A stretch of DNA of 64,000 bases. It comes from Erythrobasidium yunnanense. Taxonomy: Eukaryota > Basidiomycota > Cystobasidiomycetes > Erythrobasidiales > Erythrobasidiaceae. This document shows positions 1-11,214 of this stretch, one piece after another. The notes under the pieces were generated by a model, which saw nothing but the letters and a program-made list of their open reading frames with translations, did not search any database and was not told the DNA's origin. Made by a program: the position numbers and the translations under genes. How positions within the stretch are numbered: the stretch's first letter is position 1; each line of letters begins with the position of its first letter. The stretch covers positions 62,001-126,000 of the forward strand of contig BCJC01000001.1 in NCBI GenBank assembly GCA_001600175.1, given 5' to 3'.

Positions 1-55
1 TAAGCACGTATTCCTGTCACTTGATCTCGCAAGCTAATGACTCCAACTTACACAG

Positions 56-226
56 CTGGAAGCACTCAAGAAATACTTCGCTAAGGAGGCACCTGCGCCC
101 TTCGAGACTTGCGAAGCAAAGATGCACAACCATATTTCGCTGCCCTTGACGGCGGGCTTGGGGCAAGGCTCAGATGATTGGGCATATGATTTTGCGAAAT
201 GGATGAAGAAGTATATCGTCCAGTGA
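56..226 (+). CDS. 3'-terminal exon of an unidentified protein
   Basis: The window opens inside an intron (branch-like CTAATGAC, acceptor CACAG at 51-55). The exon at 56-226 stays open for 56 codons and ends with TGA at 224-226. The peptide begins LEALKKYFAKEA and ends DFAKWMKKYIVQ, with a His-containing stretch (MHNHISLPL) and a Gly-rich turn in between. That arrangement could be the end of an alpha/beta-hydrolase-like fold, but I do not recognise the family and that is only a guess. The rest of the gene lies outside the window. Confidence 0.5.
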   Translation: MEALKKYFAKEAPAPFETCEAKMHNHISLPLTAGLGQGSDDWAYDFAKWMKKYIVQ

Positions 227-862
227 GGGGTGATGTTTACGGACGCTGGCAGTATCTTGGGTTTCAAATGGAAGTCAGGCTAGATTGATATCGCGGATCT
301 GGGAAGATGTATTTCAGACAAGGCTTGAATTATGCAATCTAGATGTGGTGATTGCTATCTTGTGCTTCCGGGTTAGTAGGATGTCATCAACTTTGCAACC
401 TGCTCTTCTTCTCTTGTCTGCTGAACAAGGTCATGTCCCGAAGTTCTTGTTCTGTTTCAACACTGCAATCTACCAGCATATGCAGCATCGAACAGGCTAC
501 TACTGGCCAGCGCCGCTTACAGTCTTGCGGGCTTCTCAAGAACGACAGCTCACAAGCCGATAGAATCCAGAAACGCTCACAAGGAGCAGCTGCCAGCTAG
601 ACAGATGGAGCTGAGTCGTAAAACTTACCATGACGAATGTGCAATGAACGCGTCGCGTCAGCTCTGCTGTCCAAACAGATGCATGTGTTCGTGCTTTGGC
701 GCTGCCCGCCCGAATCTATCTATACAGCTTCTTTGGCAAAGGCTAGGAGCTGCTCTCGCTTCTCACCTTCCTGACAACACTTCTCACTTCTACCCATCTC
801 CTTCCTCCATCCCTCCTAGATCTCACGCTCTTTTGCATTGCGACTAGCCCTCGTCGCCCATC
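227..862. other. Intergenic region upstream of the chitinase
   Basis: No convincing gene: the short open frames lack family motifs and sensible splice context. A TATA-like stretch lies near 716-725 and a pyrimidine-rich tract at about 781-818, just before the chitinase ATG. Such tracts are common in fungal promoters. Both readings are inference. Confidence 0.4.
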
Positions 863-2540
863 ATGCTGGCCTCTGCCTTCACGCTCGTTACACTCTCTTT
901 CCTCTCAATATCTGGCTCTGCTAGCTCATTCAAGAAGAACGGCGCTCATCACGCTCGATCCGCAAAATATCACGGTCTATCCCCTCGAGGCGCCAATCCG
1001 CTCATCACGGGTGCCTTCTTCAACGACTGGTCCGAGACAGACCCAAATACTGCTTCCTTCGCTGGTCTTTCCGAAGTCGATTTCTTCGTAGCCTCTACTA
1101 CAAACTCTGTCGATACAGTTGCCTTTTCGAACGGGGAAGATGAGGATCCCTACATCCATGACTTTGTCACACGAGTACACGCATCTGGATCTACTGCAAT
1201 AGTAACAATCGGAGGATGGACTGGTTCAGTCTACTTCAGCAAGCTCATCGCGACGCCCGCCAATCGAACAGCTTTTGCCAAAACGCTCGCAAACCTGGTC
1301 AGGAGCTACGATTTCGACGGAATCGACATCGATTGGGAATATCCATCGAATTCTGGGGCAGGAAACTATTACGCCCCAGATGATACGGAGAACTTCTACC
1401 TCATGCTGAAGGAGCTGCGAAAAGACCTGGGATCCAACAAGCGCATCGTAGCAGACGTAACTCCGGTGAGCAACAGTCATGTAACAACCAACAGTAACAT
1501 GTTATCTGACTCTTTGCTGTACAGCTCGGCTTCCAAGGCCCGACTGGCGCATACATTACCGATGCCAGTCATTTTGCTGAAGTTCTAGACTACGTCTTAG
1601 TCATGGGTGGGCGTCACTCACATGTTCTGATAGCATACTCTGACACTTACACGTATTGCAGCCTTCGAGAATAGCGGACCTTGGACTCCGCAAAGCGGTC
1701 CCAACGCACCTCTGTACAGTAGCGCGGCTCCTCCTGAGCAGCTCAACTCTGTCAAATCTGGCGTAAGCATGCTTCCACGTGTGCATGAATCATAGCTGAT
1801 GAGGACGGCCTCCCTTGCAGTTTGACTACTGGATCTCTGCCGGCTTCCCAGCTCATAGAATCCTTTTGGTGCGGACATTGGGTAGACGTTCGGCTGCAGT
1901 CTGCTGACGGTGTCTACAGGGTGCACCTTCCTTTGCGAAAAGCTTTCACCTCACGTCAAGAACTCTGGAAGAAACGACCTTCAACGGTGTATCTTCGTAT
2001 GCTTACCAGACATATACGACAGCGGAAGAAGGTACGCACACGTCAAGCTACGATATCTACAGATAACGACTCATGCCATTGCTTGCTGCGATTCAGAGGA
2101 ATACACCTACGCACAGCTCGTTGACGAGGGCGTGAGTACTGTCATTTCAGCATCGCAGACAATAGGCTGACCGACTCTACAATAGTATGTGAATGCTACT
2201 GGCTATCCGATCAAGGGCAACGGCTTCACTCGCTACTGGGATACTCCCAGCATGACGCCTTTCCTATTCAACCCTTCCACCAAGCAGTACATCACCTACG
2301 ATGACCCTATGTCGGTACGTGCTGCTTCATCACTGCTTTGGTGATACATGCGCTGACTTGATGCCAGATCACTGCGAAAGCCAAGTTCGTCAAGGACAAT
2401 GGCATGGGCGGGGTAGGCAATTTACCTAACAGCCGCACAACTGATTTTGATTGTATCTGCTGCCGCAGCTCAAGTTCTATGACTATCAAGGTGTTACCGA
2501 GCCTCTGCTTGACGCCGTGAACGCCGTTTTCAAGGCTTGA
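863..2540 (+). CDS. Secreted GH18 chitinase
   Basis: Predicted to hydrolyse chitin beta-1,4 bonds outside the cell or in the wall. Nine exons fit one frame (863-1465, 1525-1606, 1662-1762, 1821-1868, 1920-2031, 2097-2131, 2186-2314, 2368-2412, 2469-2540) and give about 408 residues. Residues 1-20 form a hydrophobic signal peptide. The GH18 signature DGIDIDWEYP is visible, with the catalytic Glu at about residue 159 and the supporting Asp residues of DxxDxDxE intact. IVTIGGW and a final GGLKFYDYQG barrel strand also fit the family. No chitin-binding module, Ser/Thr linker or GPI signal is seen, so it is probably a free secreted enzyme. Exon 5 depends on reading LLGAPSFAKSF across an intron at 1869-1919. 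Substrate (chitin or a related glycan) is inferred from the family only. Confidence 0.85.
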
Positions 2541-2732
2541 GCACGGTGCTCATCTTTCACCGTCGCCGTATCTAGTTTACGTTGCGATTAGCGAGTCTCA
2601 AGGGCTTAACATACTGCCTGCCTTTGAGATTGGACCGATAAATCACAAGCTGGATACGTGTTATCTAGATTACTATCAACATGGACCACGTCTACAACTC
2701 CTCTTTGATCCCTTCTCTAGCCAGTTTCCGAA

Positions 2733-4465
2733 TTATTTTGCGACCGAGTGGTATTCCGTTGCTGTGGTTGCCTTCTTTTCAGCTTCGATCAGAGCCAAAG
2801 CATCGTCTAGCTCGCTAGTAGGCATAGGATAATAGTTGACCAGCGGCGAGTCTGGCTTCACAAAGCCATGAGCATCAAGGCAGGCTTGACGAGAAAGCGG
2901 TATGCTGAACTGCCGGCGGCGACAGAGTGTCGCTTCGTACCGCTTAAACTAGAGATAAATAGCGTCTGTCAGATGACGGAAGAGGCGAGTACCTGGGTTT
3001 CAATTCTCACGGCGGCGTTAGCATCGCTCTCTTCTCCTTTCAAAATCGATGAAATGGTCCGGGACAGCCAGAAGGCGTCTAGAATACCGTGATTTACAGC
3101 TTCACCCTGCAGTAAGAGTCAGTGGTGTGTAGCGAGATGCTATTGAATTGACCATACTCGATACCTGAGGAAAAGTAGCGTCAGAAAGGTTACGAGCCCC
3201 TGGATGTTTCAGGCTTACATGGTCATAGGTCCCGCTGCATCCCCAGCTAGAGTTACTCGACCATATTGTCCAGTCCAAGGCTTAGACACCCAGTCTCGCA
3301 GCTGAATGCGGAAGACAGGCGAGTCCTTCTTGATGTTTGCTACGTAAGATCTAAATGGCTCTGCGAAACTCGAAGCGCGCCTTCCCATTTCTACCAGCAG
3401 TCAGAGAGGTCAACACTTTATGATGCGTACGGATATCAAGGAGTGCGTACCTGCGATTACTTCTTCGTTGGAAGCAGACATTGGCAGATCCTCATCAAAG
3501 CGGTCAACCGCGTACGACACCTGGAGATCCATGATGATTAGAAGCTGCACACATAGCTTCTTGACTTTGACGTACATTGGTCAGCATCGTTGCCGTTCCA
3601 GTCTCTTTGTCCACCGATTGAATCGAGTGCCATAAGAAGGTCTTCTCTTCTGGAGAAATACCTTGGAAGAGAAGATTGTCGACTTTACGAATAGGTGCAA
3701 CGTCCTCCTTCGATAAAGTCTGTATGACGGCCAGAGACCCAATCGGTAGTCGATACAGGCCTGATCCTTCGCCGACGAGCAGATCTCGTACTGGAGAAAG
3801 TCATTCCAGTCAGCAAAGTCGCCAGATATAAAGTAGAGGCATGCATACCTAAAGAAGCCGCTCCATCGCATCCTATCAAGAACTTGCCCTTGAATTCCTC
3901 TCCACCTCTGAATGTTGCGATAATCCCGTCTTGGAGGATCGTATATTTCTCGAAGATCTTGCCCATCCGAATATCGAGGCCTTCACTGCATAGATTGCGC
4001 AATTTGGGCCTGTTTGATCGGATAAATTTGCCAGGCGTAGGTAGGCGGCTACAAGCAAGCTTTTATCAGCATATTTGATAGTTAAGAATTCCATGGAGTC
4101 TTACGCTCACTACATAAGGCTTCCATCGCGAAGATCGATCGTGTCCCAGTTCAGGTCGACTTGCGGGGCATCTGGATCTACTGATGTTGCAGGCAGTCTT
4201 GAAGCTAGCTCTGCTCCCAATATGTGCTCAAATACTGTCTTGCACCAATGCACACTGAGGGCAAAGCCTTGTGCTCTTGGTGAATCATCGCGTTCGAAAT
4301 TGCAGCTTGATATGCCGAGTTGTCGAAGAGCATGCGCAAGAGATAGGCCTACGATGCCACCGCTGCATATTCCAGTCGAACCTATCAGTTGCTACCCCGA
4401 ACGCGCAGGCTCTTCAGTCAGACCAACCCAATAATAAGGACGTCCGCCGTGAAGCTATCAGTCAT
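2733..4465 (-). CDS. FAD-dependent monooxygenase (PHBH fold)
   Basis: Flavoprotein hydroxylase of the salicylate/p-hydroxybenzoate hydroxylase fold; the substrate is unknown. Nine exons (4465-4428, 4362-4114, 4048-3849, 3790-3576, 3520-3451, 3390-3219, 3164-3158, 3106-2993, 2948-2733) encode about 426 residues. The N-terminal Rossmann motif LIIGGGIVGLSLA is rebuilt exactly by removing the first intron. The DG motif appears as FLIGCDGAAS and the FAD-ribityl GD motif as GRVTLAGDAAGPMTM. The next block, YRGEAVNHGILDA, needs a 7-nt micro-exon at 3164-3158. No membrane segment or secretion signal is seen. It is divergent from the MFS transporter gene at 5800, which may hint at shared control and a detoxification or secondary-metabolite role; that is inference. 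Confidence 0.85.
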
Positions 4466-5799
4466 GATTCAGACCAGCTCAGGACCAGGCTGAAGGCGTT
4501 CAAGGCTAGGCTAGCTTGCGTTGCTACAGTGCTAACATGGTGCGACAGCAGCGGCATTGCTGTGAGGGCTGAATTCTTGGGGACTTTCAGACACCGCCAA
4601 ACAGGCATCCCGCTGTGGCCTGTTGATCGAAGGCCCAGGTGGATGAGGGCTTCATGTGAAGAGCGGAGATGCACATCCAAGCGTTGGGTCTCGCATGGTG
4701 ATCTTCCAGTAGTCTTACACGTCGGAATTCATCGCGGTCGAGAGATGCTCTTAGAACAGGCCTTTTGATCCACCTTTCAAGCTGGCAGAAGTAGTTACGC
4801 AAGGTACAGGCAGGTACAGATGCAGGATTGATAGAGTATTCGTGGTGTTGATATAGATTTTAGATGCCTGTCGCGAACTGTCGGACTTTCCTAGGTTGTT
4901 TCTGCGCCAAACAAAGCTTGCTTCAGTGACCACTATGAGCGCTGTCAGACTATTTCAAGATCTGTGCAAGCAGAATGTATACCGTGTCTACGTTCAGAAC
5001 TCTCTAAAGCCAATGGGAAGCAGTAGGCGAAAAGCAGGGCGGGACCTCTCGTATTCATCGAGCAAGACTTCAAATCATCAGACGCAAATGCAAGACAAGA
5101 AGAACCACTTCAGAGAGCTCTACATGCTCTATGCGAGCCCAGCTTACACGCCGAATGCAAGTATCGGAAACTCTGTCTTCAGCCTTAGGCTTCAAGACTC
5201 TGCCTTTCCTGCAAAACCAGACAGCACCCTGATCTTCTTCCTACATAAGACGTTGACTAATGAAAACCTCCAACTGTTAAACCCCTACAAATTGGCAGAA
5301 TATGCCCATGTTCCAGGTTTAATTCAGTGTTTCCAGGTCTGATCAATACACACAGCCATAAAACGAACACGAAACAGCATGTCAATGCAAAGGGAGGAAA
5401 GCATCAGACACAGTCTGTAAGCTCAGGCTGAACGCGTCCTGTCTGCCGTATTCACGCGAAGACCGCTATCGACCGCACCTCATGCCGGTGATGAGGACAC
5501 CAACGCGTCGATGACCCCATGAAGCTCCACTTTTCAGTCTTCACGTCGAACGTCCAACATGGATCAATGCACTTCCGGACATCTGCCAGCGACTACGGAG
5601 GTCTGTGCTCACGGCTTATCGCGATGTAACCGCCTTGGTCCTGGGGAAGTCTTCCTTGTTGTTCTGTTTACACAGCAGATCGGAAATGCCTGGGCAACCC
5701 AACCTTCCCTTCTTCGTTGCCCTTCTCTTCCTTCCCTTTCCTTCTCTTAGCTCCATTCCCAACTTTGCAGACTAGAAGACGCAATCGCTGAGAGTCATC
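4466..5799. promoter_or_regulatory. Shared upstream region between monooxygenase and MFS genes
   Basis: A 1.3 kb gap between two divergent start codons. The open frame at 4896-5342 has no motifs and I do not accept it as a gene. A long pyrimidine-rich tract at about 5703-5748 precedes the MFS start. I could not define a specific operator. Confidence 0.4.
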
Positions 5800-8270
5800 A
5801 TGGCTACAGAGATTCCTGCAATCAGTAAAGGTATGTACTGCCTCGCACCAGGCAGCCAGCTAGGCTGTCTCTGGCCTGGCAGCTGGAGCCTCTGCCATCG
5901 ACAAGTGCCGATATTGCATTGACAGAGCATGGCATCCGACAATTCACGTACGACTTCCCTCCTGGCACAGAAATTGTCGATGAATCTGGCAAGGAAGATA
6001 CTATTCACTATCCGATGCCCACGGCCTCGCTGCAGGACCCTCTGAACTGGACTCGCACTTGGAAGGTTCGCATGACCGACCAGCCGAAGCTTTAGACGCT
6101 GACAACGTGCGCCAGTTTGTAACCTTCGCAGCATTTCTATTCTACCTCTTTTGGGTCACGTTCCCTCTTATCGGAACCGCAAGCATGTACCAGCCTTTCA
6201 TCGTCGAGCTGGGCTTCACTCCACCTGCCATATCACAATTTGTAAGCCTTCGCCGGCTAGATCGTGGTGGAATCGTGGCCTGAAACGTTACAATGCAGCT
6301 TGCTTGGACTGCCTTCATGTCTGGACTAGCCAATCTCATATGGGTACCTGCTGCTTCGGCATACGGTCGTCGACCCATCCTCCTCGTAACAACACTTGGA
6401 AGTCTAGCATGTGTGGTCTGGTTCTCCAAGAGCTCCCACTATCGTAGCATGCGTAAGCAAGCACTTCCGCCCGATAACGTAGGCTGATCAGACTTCGTGC
6501 AGTCTGGAGCAGAATCGTACTTGGGTTCTTTATCGCGCCTGTTGAGTGTTTTGCGCCAATGAGTAAGTAGCTACAAGCAAGCATCGCCAGCGACAAATGA
6601 CTGAAGCATGCCATCGCAGTCATCGGGGTATGATTGGCGTTGTTATCCTCTTCACACCAATGCTGATCACTGCGATTCAGGATATGTTCTTTACCGCACA
6701 GCGAGCCCGCGCCCATTCTCTCTTCTTCATCATTCTTCTCACTTCCACCAGCATTGGCGGTGCTATAGCTGGGGCATTCGTAGACAGTAGTGCTGGCTGG
6801 AGGGGTTTCTGGTATTTCAACGCTGCAATGGTCGCAGCAGCCTTCATCGTAGTACTCGTCTTCATGCCGGAAACTGCCTTCATCAGGAGTGCAGCTTCGT
6901 CTCGTGGTGTTCACGGTGTCAAAGCCGCCGCTCAGACCGGACAGGCTCCCGAGACCGCAAGCGATGAGAAGAAGCCGGAGCAGCAGGCCCCTGAGGTTGC
7001 AGTCGATGAGAAGAAGGACAAGATCTCTATACTGCTTGATGAAGAAGCTACCACCATCGACTTCGTTGGCAAAGGCTTCCCCGGCAAGCATCAGAAGTAT
7101 GGTCTCTTAGCTGGCAGAGACAAGACTTACTCTCCGCTCAATGCTCTATGGAGGGTCGTTCAGACCCTCACGATCTGGCCTGCATGGATCTGCATCGGTT
7201 GGCAAGTCAAACTATTTCGCTGGTATTGCGTCAGTTGCAAGCAAGAGCTGACTGTATTGCTCAGGTTCGGCGCTGTCAAAGGAATCCTAGTCGGCCAGAA
7301 CTACGTTGCCGTACGTCTCATCCTATCAAGCATGAACTTCAGCTGATTGCCTACATGCTTAGGCACAAATCTGGCAAGCACCCCCCTACAACTTCAGCAA
7401 CGCTGAAGTCGGAATGGTCAACATCCCTGCTATCGTCGGTACCGTTGTCGGCGCTATCTTCTGGGGCTGGCTGTCCGACTGGGATCTGGCTCGTCGTACT
7501 CGCAACAACAAGGGTATTAGGGAGCCGGAGATGAGGTAAGTTTCAGTATGCTTCGCTATTGTGCTTCATCGTTGATGTGGATGTTATGACAGATTGTACC
7601 TGATCATTCCTGCTGCTATCATCGGCTTTCTGGGTGGACACTTCTACGGCATGGGAGCTGAGCGCAAGTAAGCATTGTATCGTCAGGCCAATTGAGTGGC
7701 CTTGCTGATTTGGCAATGTAGATGGGCTTGGGAGATCGTGCTCATTCTTGCGAACACAGTTAGTTACGATACTAGTCCTCGTGTGTATGCATCACTGACT
7801 GTGTCTATATCAGCTGAACTGGTTCGGCTACGTCGGATGCTTGGTGTGCAGTCTGTCATACTCTGTTGACGCATATAACAGAGTCGGCGGAGAAATCGGA
7901 CTCTTGATGTGAGTGCGAGTAACTTTCACGAACTAGTCGCTGCTTACCCTGCTGCCTCTACCAGGTGTGTCATCGGTAACAGCTACAACTTCGCCCTCGG
8001 TAGGCTAATATTGCTTCGTTCAGTGACGATAACTGATTGTTTCGACTGCTCCAGGCTACTACGTCAACGATATGCTTGCCTCGCGTGGCTACAATATTGG
8101 AGTACTATTGATGCAGGTGCCCTGTCTGGGTATGCTGGTCATCACTATTGCCTACGTAAGCTTCGCCTATCTGGTCCACTGCTCTAGCACTGATGAAATC
8201 GATGGTTTCGTAGATCTTCGTAGGGAAACAGTTCAGACGATGGACTGCTAATCACCCTCTTGTGCGATAA
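5800..8270 (+). CDS. MFS transporter (DHA1-like drug:H+ antiporter family)
   Basis: Twelve-helix major facilitator protein of the plasma membrane, probably a proton-coupled exporter. The start ATGGCTACAGAG lies in a 31-nt first exon (5800-5830), and about a dozen introns follow, up to TAA at 8268-8270. Visible family features are the first helix FVTFAAFLFYLFWVTFPL, the motif-A-like loop YGRRPILL after helix 2, PVECFAPM, a central cytoplasmic loop rich in Glu and Lys, PPYNFSNAEVG before helix 7, and YSVDAYNRVGGE, which matches the YSLDAY region of fungal drug transporters. An 8-nt micro-exon at 6620-6627 is needed to give APMIIGDMFFTAQRA. The junction near 7219-7264 is the least certain. It is divergent from the FAD monooxygenase, so it may export that enzyme's product or substrate; this is inference. 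Confidence 0.8.
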
Positions 8271-8614
8271 ACGAGATGGTCAGAAGTCTGACGGAAGTTA
8301 CGACAAGGGAAAGGATGACAGGAATGAAGTGTGGAGTTATGCCTTACGAAACGGGATACGAAGACTATTAATGAACGGCTTTTAGATATGATATGAGGTT
8401 ATGGTTGTGTAGGGCATGCTGCTTCTTTATGGAATTTCAGGAACGAATGCTTTCTCACGGACCTGCGTTTCATATTGTGCGCACCGTTGCACAGCCGCGC
8501 GGCCTTCTCTTGCAGGTTGTCTTCTGATTGCTATCTCCTCTCATTTGCTATCGACAGGCAGTTCACAATGCCTTGACGCGCCGTCTCCGCCTGCATGCTT
8601 CCAGGACTGCAGTC
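8271..8614. other. Intergenic region, MFS gene to GT15 gene 1
   Basis: Holds the MFS 3' end and the promoter of the first mannosyltransferase. An upstream in-frame ATG at 8528 would extend the next protein by 29 residues, but the membrane anchor is better placed from 8615. Nothing else seen. Confidence 0.3.
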
Positions 8615-10183
8615 ATGCTTGGGACGCTACACCTGCCAGCTCGCTTCCGGTCTGTGGGCACCGTCTGCTGCGCTGGCCTTGCTATCTTAATCCTGCTGTA
8701 CAAGCTCCTCCATCTCAGTATCTGGTCTGCTGGCTTCACAGCTGGCTCTATCGGAAGAGGCCAAGACGAGAAGGCGGAGCTACGTCGATTCTACCAGACA
8801 CTTCGTGATGACCCAGCTTCCGAGCGTTCGACAAACACTTCTCGGCGTGCGAATGCTGTCTTTGTTGTATTGGCGAGAAACGAAGACCTGGCCGGCCTAC
8901 TTGACACCCTCACATCAATCGAGGAACGCTTTAATCGCAATTATCAGCGAGTATACCTCACTAATGCTCATTCACAGTATGACTGATTCGAGTAACAGCT
9001 ACCCTTATGTCTTCCTTAACGATGTCCCCTTCACCGAGACGTTTCGAGAGGCAATCCAGAAGGCTGCCAGCGGACATACCAGGTTTGGCATAATGCCGTC
9101 AGAACAATGGAGTCAACACCCAGACTGGATAGACGAAGGAAAAGCTGCTCGCTCCAGACAAGCTCTTGCCGAGAAGAAAGTCCCGTATGGAGACAGCGTC
9201 AGCTATCGCAGAATGTCTCGGTACTTCAGCGGCTACATGGCCCTTCATCCTCTACTACAAGAATATGACTACTATTGGCGCCTGGAGCCAAGCGTCCAGT
9301 ACCACTGTGACATGGGTGTGTCTACATGCGTATGACCTCGGAGTTCACTAAAGCTTCCAGCAGCATACGATCCCTTCTTGTACATGCAGGATCGAGCTTT
9401 AGAATATGGATTCGTGTAAGTGCAGTTCACGCAGCCCAGTGCAATCACTAACTAAGTGCCTCTTGCAGCATCAGTCTGCACGAGTTTCCGGAGACTATAC
9501 CTACTCTATGGAAGACTACAAAGAGTGAGTCTAAATCAGCCACGAGGATGAGTAAGAAGGCAGCTTAAATGTACAGCAGACTTTGTGCAAACCCACCCAA
9601 ACCTTATACCGAACGTCAATGCAGAGGCTTTCCTGAGCAATGATGGTAAGGCAAACGCATCAGGGTGCTAGTATGAAGCTGAGCGCGCTCGCAGGGGGTC
9701 TCACGTACAACGAGTGTCAGACCTGGTCGAACATGCACATAGCCAGCTTTGCGCTGTTCCGCTCAGAAGCGTATCAGACTTTCTTCAACTACTGTGAGCA
9801 TGCCTTCGTGCGAGGGTGCGGTTGTGTCTGACCGACTTTCGCTTCACAGTGGATCGAAGCGGTGGCTTTTTCTACGAGCGATGGGGAGATGCGCGTAAGC
9901 AGGGGGAAGGCAATGTCTTACCAATATGGCTGACTATGACCGTCTAGCCGTCCAGTCGATCGCAGTCTTCCTGTTCCTGCAATTCGAGCAGATTCATTTC
10001 TTTGACGACATCGGTTACGAGCATCCACCCTGGTTACACTGCCCAACTGGCATTCTGCACGAAAAGCGCTGCTTTTGCAACGTTACTCAAAGCTTTGAGA
10101 AACATTGGTGGTCATGCACGCCAAACTTCCTGCGCCTCAAGAAGCAAGGTCAAGCTCCGCAGCGCAAGTCAGTGTTCGATTAG
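8615..10183 (+). CDS. GT15 alpha-1,2-mannosyltransferase, Kre2/Ktr family (paralog 1)
   Basis: Golgi type II membrane enzyme family that adds alpha-1,2-mannose to glycoproteins. Eight exons (8615-8946, 8999-9315, 9361-9415, 9469-9524, 9577-9645, 9695-9793, 9850-9894, 9948-10183) give about 402 residues. There is one signal anchor near residues 11-32, then the family block ANAVFVVLARNEDL, the [11 protein letters not shown] core, YYWRLEPSVQYHCDM, YDPFLYMQD and the Cys-rich end HCPTGILHEKRCFCN. Two things are odd. The first intron appears to start with GC (8947), because only that donor restores the YPYVFLND frame seen in paralog 2. The normally strict YNxCHFWSNFE signature reads YNECQTWSNMH, so the conserved Glu is a His. 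Activity may therefore be changed or lost. It lies tail to tail with paralog 2. Confidence 0.85.
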
Positions 10184-10270
10184 CTCGTGAACCACTCTGC
10201 CAATTCCGCTCGTTGTCAGTCGATCCCGATGCCAGACAGAGGTTTACGCAATTGTAGAATCTTCCATAAG

Positions 10271-10912
10271 CTACTTGGCATCGGGACTTGACATCAGCCA
10301 CGAGGGATCGTACCCATTCATACGCTTCAGTCTTTTGAGCTGTCGAGCCGAAAGCTTCTTCCCTTTTTTTTGTTGTTTCAGCATCTTACACTCTCCTGGT
10401 TGCTGACTGAACGATGTTCTTCGCCGCCGCGTTTGCGACCCATTCGCTGAACTGGCCAGAGATTTGGCACTTGCATTGGATGAACGCCTAGTGGCAGACG
10501 GTGGCGGGCCATTTCCATCTATCAGCTCGACTGTTGGATCACCCTCCGTCCAGGCGCAAGCCCTATGTATAGAAGGCACCGATGAGTACGTCTTCTGCAG
10601 CTTGGGCCGCTTCGCTCTTACAGTCTTGATGTAGCCAGTCACCTGGTCGGGCTTAACCCAGAGTTCATGGACGACGGCCGGATCAGGCTGCTGACACCAA
10701 GCTTGGACTTCAGCGAGTGTTGCGCCGCGTACGAGAATCTCCCTGGTCCCCTTAGGACAGTTGAGTCTTTCGAAGATTACCTGTCTGTCGTTCTTTGGAC
10801 TGGATCGGAAAGCTGCTGAATGCTCCGGACTCAGGATGAGCAAGAGATCTCCAGGTGCCTTGCTCGTGGTTGTCTTGCTTCCACGTCTACTACCAGAGTG
10901 GACTTGTGACAT
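10271..10912 (-). CDS. Hypothetical basic protein between the two GT15 genes
   Basis: Single-exon frame of about 213 residues starting MSQVHSGSRRGSK. An in-frame ATG at 11017 would add 35 residues without obvious domain character. I do not recognise the family. The middle (about residues 25-110) looks globular with mixed hydrophobic and charged residues; the last 70 residues are Ser/Arg/Lys-rich with KKGKKLSARQLKRLKRM, a possible nuclear or RNA-binding tail. No signal peptide or membrane segment is seen. It is convergent with GT15 paralog 1 (88 bp apart) and follows paralog 2 on the same strand. That could be chance. Confidence 0.5.
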   Translation of the reverse strand: MSQVHSGSRRGSKTTTSKAPGDLLLILSPEHSAAFRSSPKNDRQVIFERLNCPKGTREILVRGATLAEVQAWCQQPDPAVVHELWVKPDQVTGYIKTVRAKRPKLQKTYSSVPSIHRACAWTEGDPTVELIDGNGPPPSATRRSSNASAKSLASSANGSQTRRRRTSFSQQPGECKMLKQQKKGKKLSARQLKRLKRMNGYDPSWLMSSPDAK

Positions 10913-11214
10913 TGTTGTGAGTTTGCAGGAGCCAATGGTACGCTCAGTTGGTGTATGGCAGATGAGTGGATGTCTCCTTTGAAGAAGGGCCCTTTGATTT
11001 ATCCTGCATACGAACAAGGATTATGGGCAGAGCCGCAGCGAGTGTGTGAGTGTCCATCGCTCGTCCAGAGTTGCAGTGTAGCGCAGCTGGAGAAGTCAGC
11101 GTTGAAGTCAGTTGGCTGTAATGGTAGGCGGATGGAGTAGAGCATCCAGATCGTGTAGGCAAGCCGCACCATATTGTACATCATTGTACACTGACTGCAT
11201 GTATTGCATATTTG

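Noticed and set aside
605-847. 80-codon frame just upstream of the chitinase
   Set aside because: Lies in the promoter and pyrimidine tract; composition not protein-like.
3545-3575. 31-nt intron in the monooxygenase
   Set aside because: A 55-nt intron ending at 3521 uses a better branch site, keeps the same frame and has a normal length.
4896-5342. 148-codon open frame in the monooxygenase/MFS gap
   Set aside because: No domain, no codon or motif support, and no splice context; treated as chance.
7829-7883. Possible extra intron (GTGTGC...ACAG) in the MFS gene
   Set aside because: The stretch reads through in frame and encodes the conserved YSVDAY block, so it is exon.
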